Below are positions 51,431-63,038 of a stretch of DNA of 64,000 nucleotides, one piece after another; the first letter of the stretch is position 1; each line of letters opens with the position of its first letter. The stretch is from NCBI RefSeq assembly GCF_020080835.1, contig NC_058160.1:22245152-22309151 (forward strand), written 5' to 3'. Source of the DNA: Cotesia glomerata. Taxonomy: Eukaryota; Arthropoda; Insecta; Hymenoptera; Braconidae. The translations under genes were made by a program, and so were the position numbers. The notes beneath the pieces were generated by a model that saw only the letters and a list, made by a program, of their open reading frames with translations, made no database searches and was not told the origin of the DNA.

Positions 51431-51974
51431 GCACGCAGAAAAAAATTTTGTTAAAATAACCTAAGACATGTTCTGGTAACAAATGCATTTGTTAACATAG
51501 GGATAACAAATTATATGTTAAAATAACAAAATTTAGGTTATAGCAAGTTATTGATATGTTATATAACAACAAAACAATTTAGTTACTATAGCAAAATCTT
51601 TAAGTAGATTCGACAAAATAATTTAGTTGGTATAACAAATTTTTTTTGTTGAAACAGCAAAATTATTCTATTAAAATAACAAATAAATTTACATTAAATG
51701 TTACATTAAATTTTATAAGAATTCATAATTTAAAAATATGCTATAATCAGTGATATTTGATTTGGAAAATATTTTAGCAACAAATTAGTTTTGTTATTGC
51801 AGGACAACAAGTTGATTTGGTGATTTAACAGACTGGTTTGTTAGTACAACTTGAAACATTTTGTGAATGCGACTAATGAATTTGTTACTATAACAACACT
51901 CATTTGTTACCAGAACATATTTTTCAGTTATCCCGTCTTTTGTTATTTCAACAAAATCATTTTTATGCGTGTGC
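51431..51974. mobile_element. Palindromic element with ATAACAAAA words (544 bp)
   Basis: GCACGCAGAAAAAAATTTTG at the left and CAAAATCATTTTTATGCGTGTGC at the right are imperfect inverted repeats. The interior repeats TTGTTACTATAACAA-type words in both orientations around a centre near 51700. Confidence 0.7.
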
Positions 51975-52094
51975 GCAGTGTTTGAAATTTTGTGAGTGAA
52001 GATGGTGTGTATATTTTTTGAGATCACACTATTAAAAATTGATTGAATTAAAGAAAAAAATCCCTGAATCAAGAATATCATTTTAAAAATTTTT

Positions 52095-53375
<1,281 letters not shown>

Positions 53376-56300
53376 TAATTTTTTTTTGCAACGAATCGAA
53401 CAAAAAAATTTTCGAATTAAGATTTTGTTTTTGATTCAAGTAAATTTTACTTTAAAACATTTAAAAATTTTTCTTTTAAATCAAATTAATTTTTTAATCC
53501 GTATAAATAAATATGAAGTAAAATGACAATGAAAATTTTTTTAAATTTGATTTTAATTTGACCAAAATCTGAAATATTTCCAAATTGTTATTTTAATCTC
53601 CTAATTTTTCCGAATAAAAGACTGAACAAAAAGTAAATCCGAAATCAGTGGAATGAAAACAGCGTGAAAAATTGACAACGCACTGGAATTAACTGTCTGG
53701 CGTAAATAAACAAAATCCCAATCCAATTAACTGTTAAGCGTGATTTTAAATAATGTAATGAAAGAATGAGGACGTTGATGCGTTGTGTAACAGAGAAGAT
53801 ACGTGTATACTTTAGTAGGTAGTGTAATGTTGTGCACTACTATGTCATATACGTATATAAATATTATTGTTGTTATTATTATTATCAGAGTATGAACATA
53901 TAGTTATTCACATATACGTTTAATAGTAACAGTGTAATGCACAGCAGCAATGGACTATACGGCTTTACAAATAAGTAAAGCTAAAGCTGTGATGCCAACT
54001 TTAACATTCGACCAAGTTACACTATGAGTTTAGTTACGCGACGCAGCAATCCCTCAGGCGTCATGCATGTATATTTTTCATTACATATATATCCATGTGC
54101 TATGTACTGTACATTATATTGGCGACATGGATGACTTTGGGCTTTCGCAGACTGACCTATTTATATTATCACTCTATGTATTTTTATTTATATATTTATA
54201 TTCATATATTGTATTTGTATCAGGGTTTATTAATAGCAACGGAGGAGTAAGGGCAATTATGGCAATTTAAATAACTCCAAATATCTACGGCTATCTTTAT
54301 ATTTAGTTTACTATTACACTTTCTCCATATAATATATAATTCTACCCAAGCACGCTTTGCTTTTAAATAAATAAACCCGAGATTGTAATTTTAATTGAAA
54401 TGTTTTGTTCTTTTTTTCTTTAGTTTTTTATTATTTCCATTTATGATTAAACTGTATTTTTATCCGCCCGATAAATTTGTTACGTGTAATTTCATGTTAT
54501 TTTAACGATATAATATAATACTCTGACGTTTATTTCACTCAATTATTAATAACTCAATTTTACTTAAAAATTCAGTTTTTAAAAAATTTATTCAGCCTTT
54601 CACTAAACGATCGTAATAAAAATATATACATTCAAATAATTCAATGTTTTAATTGATCATTAATTATGGATTTGTAATTTGCAGTAAAGTAATTGTTTAT
54701 TAATGGTTTGATAAATAACTTTAGCAATTTCGAGGGTGTTAATGGCGTACCTTTGGCTAATAGAGAGTAACGGCGAGAAGGAAATTTGTGAAAAGGAAAC
54801 TTTTTTTAACACTAATTTGTTTCTTCAATGATAAAGTATATAAATAGACGTTTCGATGTTTTAATGTTTATATTTCTCGAGTGGAAAAATACTTTCGACA
54901 AGATACTTTTTTATTTGACATAACTTATTTTTCTGACGGTCATTAATAAAACATATTCTTCTTGAGAGAATTTGTAGATATGATTCAAGAGATTTTCTTG
55001 ACCTAAGTATTTTGTCTTTAGGATCTTTGTTTCTTTATTTATTGAAGCTTGTACTTCTAAGATAATGGTTTTCTGAGAAAGAAAAATAATTTATTTTTAA
55101 AACTAGTCGAAGCTCTTGTGTACTTTTGATCATTTTCAATCTAATCGGATCAATAAGTATTTAAATAAATTTATATGCAGAAGAGTATTTAATTATCTAA
55201 AAGTATTAAAATAAAACAATTTTTTAATAAATAATGCAAGATACTTATTATATGGTGTGGAAGTTGATATAAATATTAATTTTTTTTTTACTTATGCACA
55301 TCTAGCTCTACAAAATGATGTCATTTTTTACAACTCGGTAAATTTCACGGTAAATTAAATGTTTTTATGCAAAAAATGAATCATTATTTTTTAAACTTTC
55401 GCTTAATCACAGCACTATAAATAACAATTTTTATTTTTAATGGAATTCAAATTCACCATCAATTACTTTATGGTAAAACTAAATTTTCTATTAAAAATAG
55501 ATTGTTACGATCTATTAGAAACTATTAATCGTTTATTAATGCCTCATAAATAAACTGAACTTTTCAAATAAACGAAAAATTAATGAAATGAACAAGCAGT
55601 TGATAATTTTCACTAGATTTTTGATAAAATAAATAATTAACTAAAAATAGCTTTAATTTTTTGATAATGAAAAATGAAGTTCCAAAAACTCGTCAAATTT
55701 TTCATTTACTTTTTGGTAATTTTTCATCTTTTTAATAAATATTCAAATAAAAATTTTTGCAGAAAAATATTTAATTGCAAAAAATTCTTATAAAATAGAA
55801 GTTAAAAAAAAACATGTAAATATTCAACTTGTATTGACCTATTTACATCAACTAGTTGTAAAAAAATGCTGACATTTTTTACTGAATAATTTTCACGCTA
55901 AAATAAAAGTTTTTAATCAAAATAAATTGCAACGAACTATTGTAAAAAATTTATCATCCATCAATACCTAAAATAGAAACTGGACTTTTCAAGTAAATGA
56001 AAAATTGATAAGTTGAACAACCAATTCATAATTTTTAGTTAAACGAAGAAGTACCCGAATGAAAGAGACTTCATTAAGTTAATGATATCTCAGATCAGAA
56101 ATAAAAATCTAAGATCAAAAAGTTACTTTTCCAACATAGTTATGTTAATTAAATTCTGCAAATATGATTAATCTTGTCAGTTGGTTGACCTTAATACAAG
56201 TGAATATATAAGATGCAAAGCAACAGCTCGTATTCGTACTCGGTATCCGAATTATATTATATCAGTTTACTTGAGAAGATTGACGTAGTCAACGCCTGAT

Positions 56301-56432
56301 CGTAATGATGAAATTTAAATTTTATTTCACTGTTCGCAGTTTTTCAAATCCGCCATTATTCCAGTCCTGAACAAAATAACAACATACATTGACTATTAAT
56401 TTAACCACTTATCACTTGTTCTATTTATATAA
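53376..56432. other. AT-rich sequence; unique island at 53740-54260
   Basis: No gene recognised. 53740-54260 is less AT-rich, unique and free of the local repeat families. The 67-codon plus ORF 54067-54270 lacks coding character. Confidence 0.35.
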
Positions 56433-56578
56433 ATGGGCATTTATAATGAAATTGATGATGATGATGATGATGACAATAATAATAATAATGATAAAACAAG
56501 CAAGTTGATCAGAAAACCGTTGCGTGAGCCAAAATGTACGTGCGATTCTGATTCCGTTGAAGAAGTCGATCCGAAAAG
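56433..56578 (+). CDS. Candidate small ORF or first exon (uncertain)
   Basis: ATG at 56433 reads MGIYNEI, seven Asp, five Asn, then KTSKLIRKPLREPKCTC and DSDSVEEVDPK. It ends AAAAG before GTAACC (56579), a donor-like site. Unspliced, it would stop at TAA as a 49-residue ORF. The acidic/basic composition and codons look protein-like, but the Asp/Asn tract is a GAT/AAT simple repeat. No homologue is recognised and no downstream exon fits convincingly. Confidence 0.25.
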
Positions 56579-57290
56579 GTAACCGGAGCCCTGACTTACT
56601 TTTTACAAACTTCAAGTGTTTATTACAACTTGTACCTGATGAGTCAAAGTACATAAACATTATTGAACTCTAAAGAATCGTTGAATAATTTTCGATGGGA
56701 AATAAATAATAATAATAATTATTATTAATACTCAATTGTTTAAAAAAAATGAAATTAATAGTTGACTAAATAAATTTAGACTAGACTACTAAACCAGCAA
56801 CAAACTCAAGACTAACTCGTAAATCCTGTAATGAGGGCGATACGAAGACATATAAGCGGTAAAGCAGGCGGAAGCAGCTAAAAAAACTTAACAAATAACA
56901 AGTATCACGCGTCATCTAAATTATTTTTCATAAAGATTGATAGCGTGCTCATGCAACAATCGTATGACTGATTAACTACGGGGCGAACTCTCTTTATTTT
57001 TATTTTTTACTGAGGAAGATTTGCCGTAGACGAGTTTTCATATGCAGTTACTTATACCGCTAACGCAAGTATTATTAATAGTAATTATCATTATCATAAT
57101 TATACTAATAATAGGTTCCTTGTAAAATATTTGAAAGAGATCAGAGATTTAATGATAAGATTTAGATGGTCAGTGAACTTGAATCACTTCTGGCTTACTG
57201 TGCACTTTGATATGTACACATGTTTTAATTTATGCATTGTCAGTTAGTATATAATGTATTAAAATATTATTTAAGCGGGCATTGTGCCAG

Positions 57291-57354
57291 AGGTTGAGGT
57301 TTTTCGTCAACGGCTAGTCAACCCGAAGGAATTAAGTAGCCATGCCGTCGCCAG
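57291..57354 (+). CDS. Candidate 64-nt internal exon (uncertain)
   Basis: Bounded by ATTGTGCCAG and GTATCAGG on the plus strand. Only one frame is open: EVEVFRQRLVNPKELSSHAV A. It is less AT-rich than its surroundings. Its 3' phase would put the exon at 57970 into a frame that stops after RFAIAAATPSA, so it is either near a C-terminus, joins elsewhere, or is not an exon. Confidence 0.25.
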
Positions 57355-57407
57355 GTATCAGGATTTGGAGACTTGTTTTTTTAATAAAAATTTTTTTGAT
57401 AAAAAAT

Positions 57408-57688
57408 TTACTGACAGTAGCAGACATTGGATAGTTTTTTTTACAATATGCGAATTGTATAAAATTTTTTGCATGAATTGTACTGAAATTTTCAGTTAGT
57501 AAACGTTTAATTTTTATATTACAATAAAAAAATTATTTGTTATTTTCTGTCAAAAATGACTGACATTTAATAATCTTTTACTTTCTATAAAAAAATTACT
57601 TTTTTGTAAGCAATTAAAAAAATATTAATGAAAAACTTCAAAATATTTCTTGATGCATTTTTTAGTATTCGTCTGCTACTGTCAGTAA
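57408..57688. mobile_element. MITE, 281 bp
   Basis: TTACTGACAGTAGCAGACAT at the left and GTCTGCTACTGTCAGTAA at the right are inverted repeats. The interior is AT-rich with GTCAAAAATGACTGACATTT. No ORF of its own. Confidence 0.75.
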
Positions 57689-57969
57689 TTTAAAAAAATG
57701 TTAAGTAAACTGACAGATTGTTATGGGATCTGTAAAGTAATAAAAATTCATTGACAAAACAAGCGGGACATGAACAATAAAATAAAATAATAATGTAGTA
57801 CGTACAGGATTCGATAACAATAACTAAAATAAAAATTTAATGACGTAAGAAATGAGAGATTATCAAACTTACGGCATTTTTATTGTCATCATAAGTCATA
57901 CGAGACGATCCTGATGATTATCCTTTGGCAGAGGTACAATTACTAGTTAATGAATAATAAAAAGTACAG

Positions 57970-58033
57970 GTTTGCAATTGCGGCAGCTACTCCAAGTGCA
58001 TGATCGGTGTCGAAATCACCGAGTGGGTCATGT
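57970..58033 (+). CDS. Candidate exon a (strand uncertain)
   Basis: On the plus strand it is bounded by AGTACAG and GTAAGAGT and encodes VCNCGSYSKCMIGVEITEWV M in phase 0, leaving one base. That base joins the exon at 58220 in frame. The acceptor is purine-rich and weak. The minus strand is also open here (HDPLGDFDTDHALGVAAAIA), so the coding strand cannot be settled from sequence alone. Confidence 0.3.
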
Positions 58034-58219
58034 GTAAGAGTTTCTTTCAACACAATCACATGAAAAATATTTTATTAGCCCGAAAATTTAAAAAAATTTC
58101 TTCAAAAAAAAATTAAAAATCCAATGTAATAAGTACACTTGTTATGTTTTGCGGATAAACATTGTCCTGTGTTGATTTCAATTAATTAATTACTTGAATT
58201 TTTTAATTACAATATTTAG

Positions 58220-58323
58220 ACCGCAGTAATGGTCACGGTGTAGCAATGCAACGCACATTTTTAAGGCCCGTGGAGAAACACTTGGATCCTGATCTCGGAT
58301 TCTTAGTATACCCGAATACTGAG
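58220..58323 (+). CDS. Candidate exon b (strand uncertain)
   Basis: Plus strand: acceptor TTTTTTAATTACAATATTTAG and donor ACTGAG/GTAAAAC are both good. The frame reads RSNGHGVAMQRTFLRPVEKH then LDPDLGFLVYPNTE, in phase with exon a and, through a phase-0 donor, with an acceptor at 60610-60611. The minus strand is open too (SGILRIRDQDPSVSPRALKM) behind a good TTTTACCTCAG acceptor. Real exon on one strand or the other seems likely; which strand is unresolved. Confidence 0.35.
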
Positions 58324-58557
58324 GTAAAACAAATAGAACAAAAATAAAAAAAAATCACCACTCTTGATATTAAACGCTGTAGCACGACACTGAGTTATAA
58401 AAAATGAAAATTCAAGCACGAATTTTATTTATTTAAATTTAAATTCAAACTTTACTATTATTACTAGGAGAAATTAACTCGAGTAGTCTTCACGGTGAGT
58501 GAAGGCTAATAATTTTAAGGGACTCTGATGATTATTCGGAGGGATAATTGCACTCAC

Positions 58558-58967
58558 GAGCACTGACCGATGCTGAGGATGAAACAGTAGATGGTGATTG
58601 AAGAGGAAGCTGAGTCGAGCACTGGTGAATCGCTCTTATTATTATTTATTTCGTTTACTTGGTCAAAGACGAACTTGTTGGATGCAACCGAGTTTTGTGA
58701 CTGAGCATCAGAAACCGTGTAAGCCGTGCCCCGTCAGTAGACAAGGCTGCCAACCCGACCAATCAGTGCTGAGCTTCAACGGTTATGAAGGTTGGTGGCG
58801 CTTGCGCGCAGTTCACTAAATTTTTTAGTGCGCGCGCGAGTTTGAATTTTTACATACCGCGCCACGGTAAGTTGTCGATCGTTGAAAACTGGCTATCAGC
58901 TGATGACAACTGACAAAATATAAAAACTGCGCATGACACTTTAATTACACACATATATGTAAATGTT
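58558..58967 (-). promoter_or_regulatory. Promoter-like region, possibly of the minus-strand gene
   Basis: GC-richer with inverted CCAAT (GACCAATCAGTG at 58758), CpG-bearing GCGCTTGCGCGCAG and AGTGCGCGCGCGAG. A minus-strand donor CAGTGCTC/GTGAGTGC at 58557 could end an untranslated first exon. The 28 kb to exon 30063-30194 would then be intron 1. Start site and direction are inferred. Confidence 0.4.
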
Positions 58968-58992
58968 TACAGTCGTCGTCATTAATTTGTAA
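58968..58992 (+). repeat. 25-bp sequence repeated inverted at 61809-61833
   Basis: TACAGTCGTCGTCATTAATT followed by TGTAA. The exact reverse complement occurs at 61809-61833. No homology continues on either side. Confidence 0.85.
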
Positions 58993-59109
58993 TGAGTGTG
59001 AATTCAGCCGACATCCGACAATTGAAAACTTTAACAATCGATATCTTCATGAAAATATCGATTAGCACAATTTTTCAAAGTGATAATGGTGTGTATTTAA
59101 ATTGTCTGT

Positions 59110-59535
59110 AAGAGCATTTTTTCGAAAATTTATTAAATTCGTTATTTGAGCTGCAATTTTAAAATTAAATTTTTATTTGGAAATATTAGAAATATATATT
59201 TATCAAAATCGATGAAATTCAACTATTTTAAAGTTTTTTCCTTTATTTTCAAGAGCATTTTTTCATATTACTCTCGAAATGGCTAGAATCGATTTTAATC
59301 TTTCACGACTAAAACAATGGTTAAAACAAGAAAAATAAAAAATGCTCTTGTAGATTTGATCAAAACCTACAAGAGCATTTTTTTATTTTTTTATTTTTAT
59401 AACCTCTTGTGGAAATAATAATTTTTTTTCTTATCCGACAAATTTAAATTTTCACATATAAGCGTGCAAACACTCTCTAAAAATATAAAAATATGTAGAT
59501 TTTGTTTATTTTTTGGAAACTCAAAAGAGCATTTT
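59110..59535. repeat. Dispersed AGAGCATTTTT words with a long hairpin
   Basis: AGAGCATTTTT occurs at about 59111, 59253, 59372 and 59526 on the plus strand. Around 59333-59392 the inverted copy AAAAATGCTCTTGTAG faces CTACAAGAGCATTTTT across TTTGATCAAA. This makes a near-perfect palindrome of about 60 bp. Confidence 0.7.
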
Positions 59536-59860
59536 TGGAAAAAAATTTTTTTTTTTATTTTAACAAAAATATATAAAAAAATGATTTTTTTCGGTCAAAT
59601 ACTTGTGTATGGAGACTAGACACGAATTGGAAATTTTTTTTTCTGAATATTTGCACGTTTCGAGCAAAACTATGTCGATTTCCGAACAAAAATTTTTGTT
59701 TACTCCCTTACGGCTCTCACTACCCACCTTAGGAGCCATAAGAGATATAACAAAGACAAATTTTCCATGGAATTAAAAAAAGCGAAAAACCCATAATTGT
59801 CCGGGAAGTAACCGTTTGGTTACCCCTTAAATGAAAATTGACCACAATCAGAAAAAAAAT

Positions 59861-60501
59861 CTCAGACAAACATAATTATAGAAATTTATCCAAATAAAAA
59901 TTACTATGCATAAACATAATTAAAGATGAAAAATTCCTACATGGTAAATCACCAGAGAAATAATTTGAATATTAAAAACTATACAAATAAAATATTTCAA
60001 ATAAATTTGATGTTTCAATTAAAAGAAAATAAATAAAATATTAGTCTCCTTATAATTACAGTCTTAAAAATAAACAATATCAAATAACTATAGCTCAATA
60101 TAAAGACATTTACTAAATTATTAGATCATATTATCATACAAAATTAAAATTGAAAAGGCCTAAAATTAGAAAATAGTCCATTGAAACAATTTAAATTAAA
60201 AAAAAATGGAATTATAAAAAGAAGATACAAAGGATATTAAAAAATAATGACAAACCTAAATTCAGACAATTTGATTAAAAGACATCAAGGTTATTTGACA
60301 TATACACAAATGAACAACTCTGAATATAGAAAAGCTTTACAAATGAACATCTCTAATTATGGACAAGAAAATTCGGAAATCTCTCAATTTGGACAACTCT
60401 CATTGAAGAAAACAAAAAAAAAAAAAATACAATATTTTCCGAATTAAAAAATTAAAAAATAAGTAATAGTTTAAAAAAACACGCTTTAATATAAAACCAA
60501 A
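59861..60501. repeat. Left arm of a 640-bp near-identical inverted repeat
   Basis: Starts CTCAGACAAACATAATTATA. Its reverse complement is 61031-61668, with only scattered mismatches (for example AAAAGGCCT against AAAAAGCCT). It contains a degenerate ~30-nt repeat (GAACAACTCTGAATA, GAACATCTCTAATTA, GGACAACTCTCATTG) that yields a 66-codon ORF at 60247-60447 reading MTNLNSDNLIKRHQ. That ORF looks like repeat read-through rather than a gene. Confidence 0.9.
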
Positions 60502-60611
60502 TTTTTTAGAAATCTATCTATTGAACTTGTCTTTATGAATTTTATCATAGTATCACGTTATTAATCAAGAAAGAAAAGTTTAACATAAGTAACCCTCGTC
60601 ATTGACTCTAG

Positions 60612-60914
60612 TCATCAGCGATGAACGCTGTATTAACCGCGTACTCCTACGACCTGAACAATTTGAGCGACGACGAAATGGCGGGCGACTTGTCTCAATC
60701 ATTAAATTCAGTGCATCATCAAAACGGATCATCACGTATCGGCGCAATGGAAATTACAGCCGCTCAATTAGCCGCGACTCTAGCACGTGCCGGTGCTGAT
60801 ACTCAATCGGCACCACCCCCCTCAAAAATCTACTTAAAAATTAACAAATCGTACATTATCTATGATGAATTGAATGAGTTCTCCGAAGAAGATGTCTTGG
60901 TGCAGAGTTTATAA
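60612..60914 (+). CDS. Intact unrecognised ORF in the loop of the inverted repeat
   Basis: From ATG 60621 it encodes 97 residues (MNAVLTAYSYDLNNLSDDEM ... SEEDVLVQSL) ending TAA at 60914. An acceptor-like GTCATTGACTCTAG ends at 60611, and from 60612 the frame is already open (SSA then Met), so it could be a 3' exon. Codon use is balanced and higher in GC than its flanks. The middle has a predicted helix EITAAQLAATLARAG, then a proline run and a KIYLKINKSYIIYDELNEF segment. No signal peptide or membrane span. Family not recognised. It is the only coding-like sequence between the two arms. Confidence 0.6.
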   Translation, partial: SSAMNAVLTAYSYDLNNLSDDEMAGDLSQSLNSVHHQNGSSRIGAMEITAAQLAATLARAGADTQSAPPPSKIYLKINKSYIIYDELNEFSEEDVLVQSL

Positions 60915-61030
60915 CCCTTGAACAATTGTTTTTATCTGATCCCACACTTATTTATATAAAAACGATTTTTTTTTATCAATCACTTCGACTATATTTTGAA
61001 TTATCCAAAAAATTTATTCCTACTTTTTAG

Positions 61031-61668
61031 TTTGGTTTTATATTGAAGTGTGTTTTTTTAAGCTATTACTTATTTTTTAATTTTTTAATTCGAAAAATAT
61101 TGTATTTTTTTTTTGTTTTTTTCAATGAGAGTTGTCCAAATTGAGAGATTTCCGAATTTTCTTGTCCATAATTAGAGATGTTCATTTGTAAAGCTTTTCT
61201 ATATTCAGAGTTGTTCATTTGTGTATATGTCAAATAACCTTGATGTCTTTTAATCAAATTGTCTGAATTTAGGTTTGTCATTATTTTTTAATATCCTTTG
61301 TATCTTCTTTTTATAATTCCATTTTTTTTTAATTTAAATTGTTTCAATGGACTATTTTCTAATTTTAGGCTTTTTCAATTTTAATTTTGTATGATAATAT
61401 GATCTAATAATTTAGTAAATGTCTTTATATTGAGCTATAGTTATTTGATATTGTTTATTTTTAAGACTGTAATTATAAGGAGACTAATATTTTATTTATT
61501 TTCTTTTAATTGAAACATCAAATTTATTTGAAATATTTTATTTGTATAGTTTTTAATATTCAAATTATTTCTCTGGTGATTTACCATGTAGGAATTTTTC
61601 ATCTTTAATTATGTTTATGCATAGTAATTTTTATTTGGATAAATTTCTATAATTATGTTTGTCTGAGC
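61031..61668. repeat. Right arm of the 640-bp inverted repeat
   Basis: Starts TTTGGTTTTATATTGAAGTG and ends AATTATGTTTGTCTGAG. It is the inverted copy of 59861-60501, and the minus strand carries the same 59-residue reading frame as the left arm. Confidence 0.9.
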
Positions 61669-61754
61669 TTACAATTATTTATTTTATGTGAATTTTCTTC
61701 ATAGTTTCGTATATTTTTTTTATTTTCTGAACATATTATTAATTGAAATTTTTA

Positions 61755-61778
61755 GTGAGAGATGTCCAAATTGAGAAT
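61755..61778 (-). repeat. Extra copy of the arm motif outside the inverted repeat
   Basis: The minus strand reads ATTCTCAATTTGGACATCTC then TCAC. This is nearly the CTCTCAATTTGGACAACTCT motif present once in each arm (60381 and its mirror). Confidence 0.6.
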
Positions 61779-61808
61779 TTTTTATTCTACCCGAATCATT
61801 GCCAACCG

Positions 61809-61833
61809 TTACAAATTAATGACGACGACTGTA
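61809..61833 (-). repeat. Inverted mate of the 25-bp sequence at 58968
   Basis: Exact reverse complement of 58968-58992. It lies 433 bp upstream of the IFRD1 start codon. Confidence 0.85.
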
Positions 61834-62265
61834 TATGATACTTAGAAATGTATGATAATAATAATAATAAATAATAATAACAATAGTAATTACTAAATAT
61901 ACGTTCAAGCGTTTCGAGATCTTTCGAGTACATTTCCGTGGGATTCTACGCCGTCGACATCGGGTAACTTCGGCAAAGTTCGTAATAGTTTCGCAAATCC
62001 GCCCGACAAAGGCCAAGAAGCAGAGCCCGTATACTGTTACGGCAGTTGCAGACACATCTTTTACGAGAAAGCCCTCGCCAGGCTGTCTCGAAGTGTATGC
62101 GTCTTAAATAATCACATCATGCTAATGAGTTTAAACCGTGATTTTATCGAAAAACTGTGCTGTGGATTTAATATACGACCGAAAAATTATAGTACAAGAC
62201 ATTTACCTTCTTGATCGTTTGTTCAAGCATTAGCTCTAATTGTGCAATAAGGTGAAGTAAGAATC
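61834..62265 (+). promoter_or_regulatory. IFRD1 promoter and 5' leader
   Basis: GC-richer sequence (GTGGGATTCTACGCCGTCGAC and CTCGCCAGGCTGTCTCGAAG) directly upstream of the IFRD1 start. No clear TATA box or single initiator can be chosen. The 79-codon minus ORF 61816-62055 over it has no recognisable domain. Confidence 0.5.
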
Positions 62266-62296
62266 ATGCCAGCTAAAGGAGGAAAAAAAGGAAAAG
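62266..62296 (+). CDS. IFRD1: IFRD1, exon 1 coding part
   Basis: The ATG at 62266 encodes MPAKGGKKGK plus one base. The donor is AAAAG/GTGAGC. Splicing to 63039 gives MPAKGGKKGKGYRHHGKHAE, a basic N-terminus like that of IFRD1 proteins (MPKNKK...). The first base of the split Gly codon is here and the other two are in exon 2. Intron 1 (62297-63038, 742 bp) carries an (ATT)n tract at about 62621-62655. Confidence 0.85.
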
Positions 62297-62621
62297 GTGA
62301 GCCAAAATAACATTATTCACAAGTTTATATACTAAGTATTTCGGTTATTTTGACATAGTTACCTCGTTTCAGATTCTTTAAAATATACAAATTTATTTTT
62401 TCGCCATTTAAATCTCTAACGTATGTCCGTCGGCCATTATCTTTACCATGAACATGTGGGGAATTACACGTGGTTATGTACATTACCATGGTCATTTAAT
62501 AAGAGAAAGTCGGTTATAGATTATATTCTACAAAACCCTGATATGAAACCTTGTTATTGTTTTTATTTTTCTTTTTAAACACTATGTTTCAACACTTGGC
62601 TAGTCATCAGTCATGATAAAA

Positions 62622-62658
<37 letters not shown>

Positions 62659-63038
62659 TTTTTTAATGGGATTTAAAGTCTTTGTTGAATAGATAATTAA
62701 ATGACCTTACAAAAGAATATCTAAATTCTATCTATATTTAGATCACATGTTACAAAAAAGAGCAGACAATCGAGTATTTATTATTTCATTTGAATTTTGT
62801 TATTTCAGATGAAAAAATTTAAATTTGAATTGAATGCAAGTAAAGAATTAAAAAATTTTCTTATATAATTATTAAACTTTACAATATTTATTTTTTTTTA
62901 ATTTAATAAATAATTGTCTGGAACGTTCCAGATAAATATGAAACGCATGACATGTTCTATGGGTGCTCATTTTGTTGAGAATTTATTACTCTGAATTTGC
63001 ATCTAAAGTATTTTTACTGATGTTTAAATTATTTTCAG

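Noticed and set aside
57877..58323. Minus-strand exons reading HDPLGDFDTDHALGVAAAIA and SGILRIRDQDPSVSPRALKM
   Set aside because: Open and plausible, but they lack good donors and a consistent phase between them. Kept as the rival to the plus-strand model, not as features.
58598..58819. 73-codon plus ORF in the promoter-like region
   Set aside because: No splice support, no recognised domain, and an Arg/Cys-rich composition from the GC-rich promoter sequence.
60247..60447. 66-codon ORF present in both arms of the palindrome (also 61066-61281 minus)
   Set aside because: The two are the same sequence because the arms are inverted copies. The ORF is made of a degenerate short repeat and A-tracts, without recognisable protein features.
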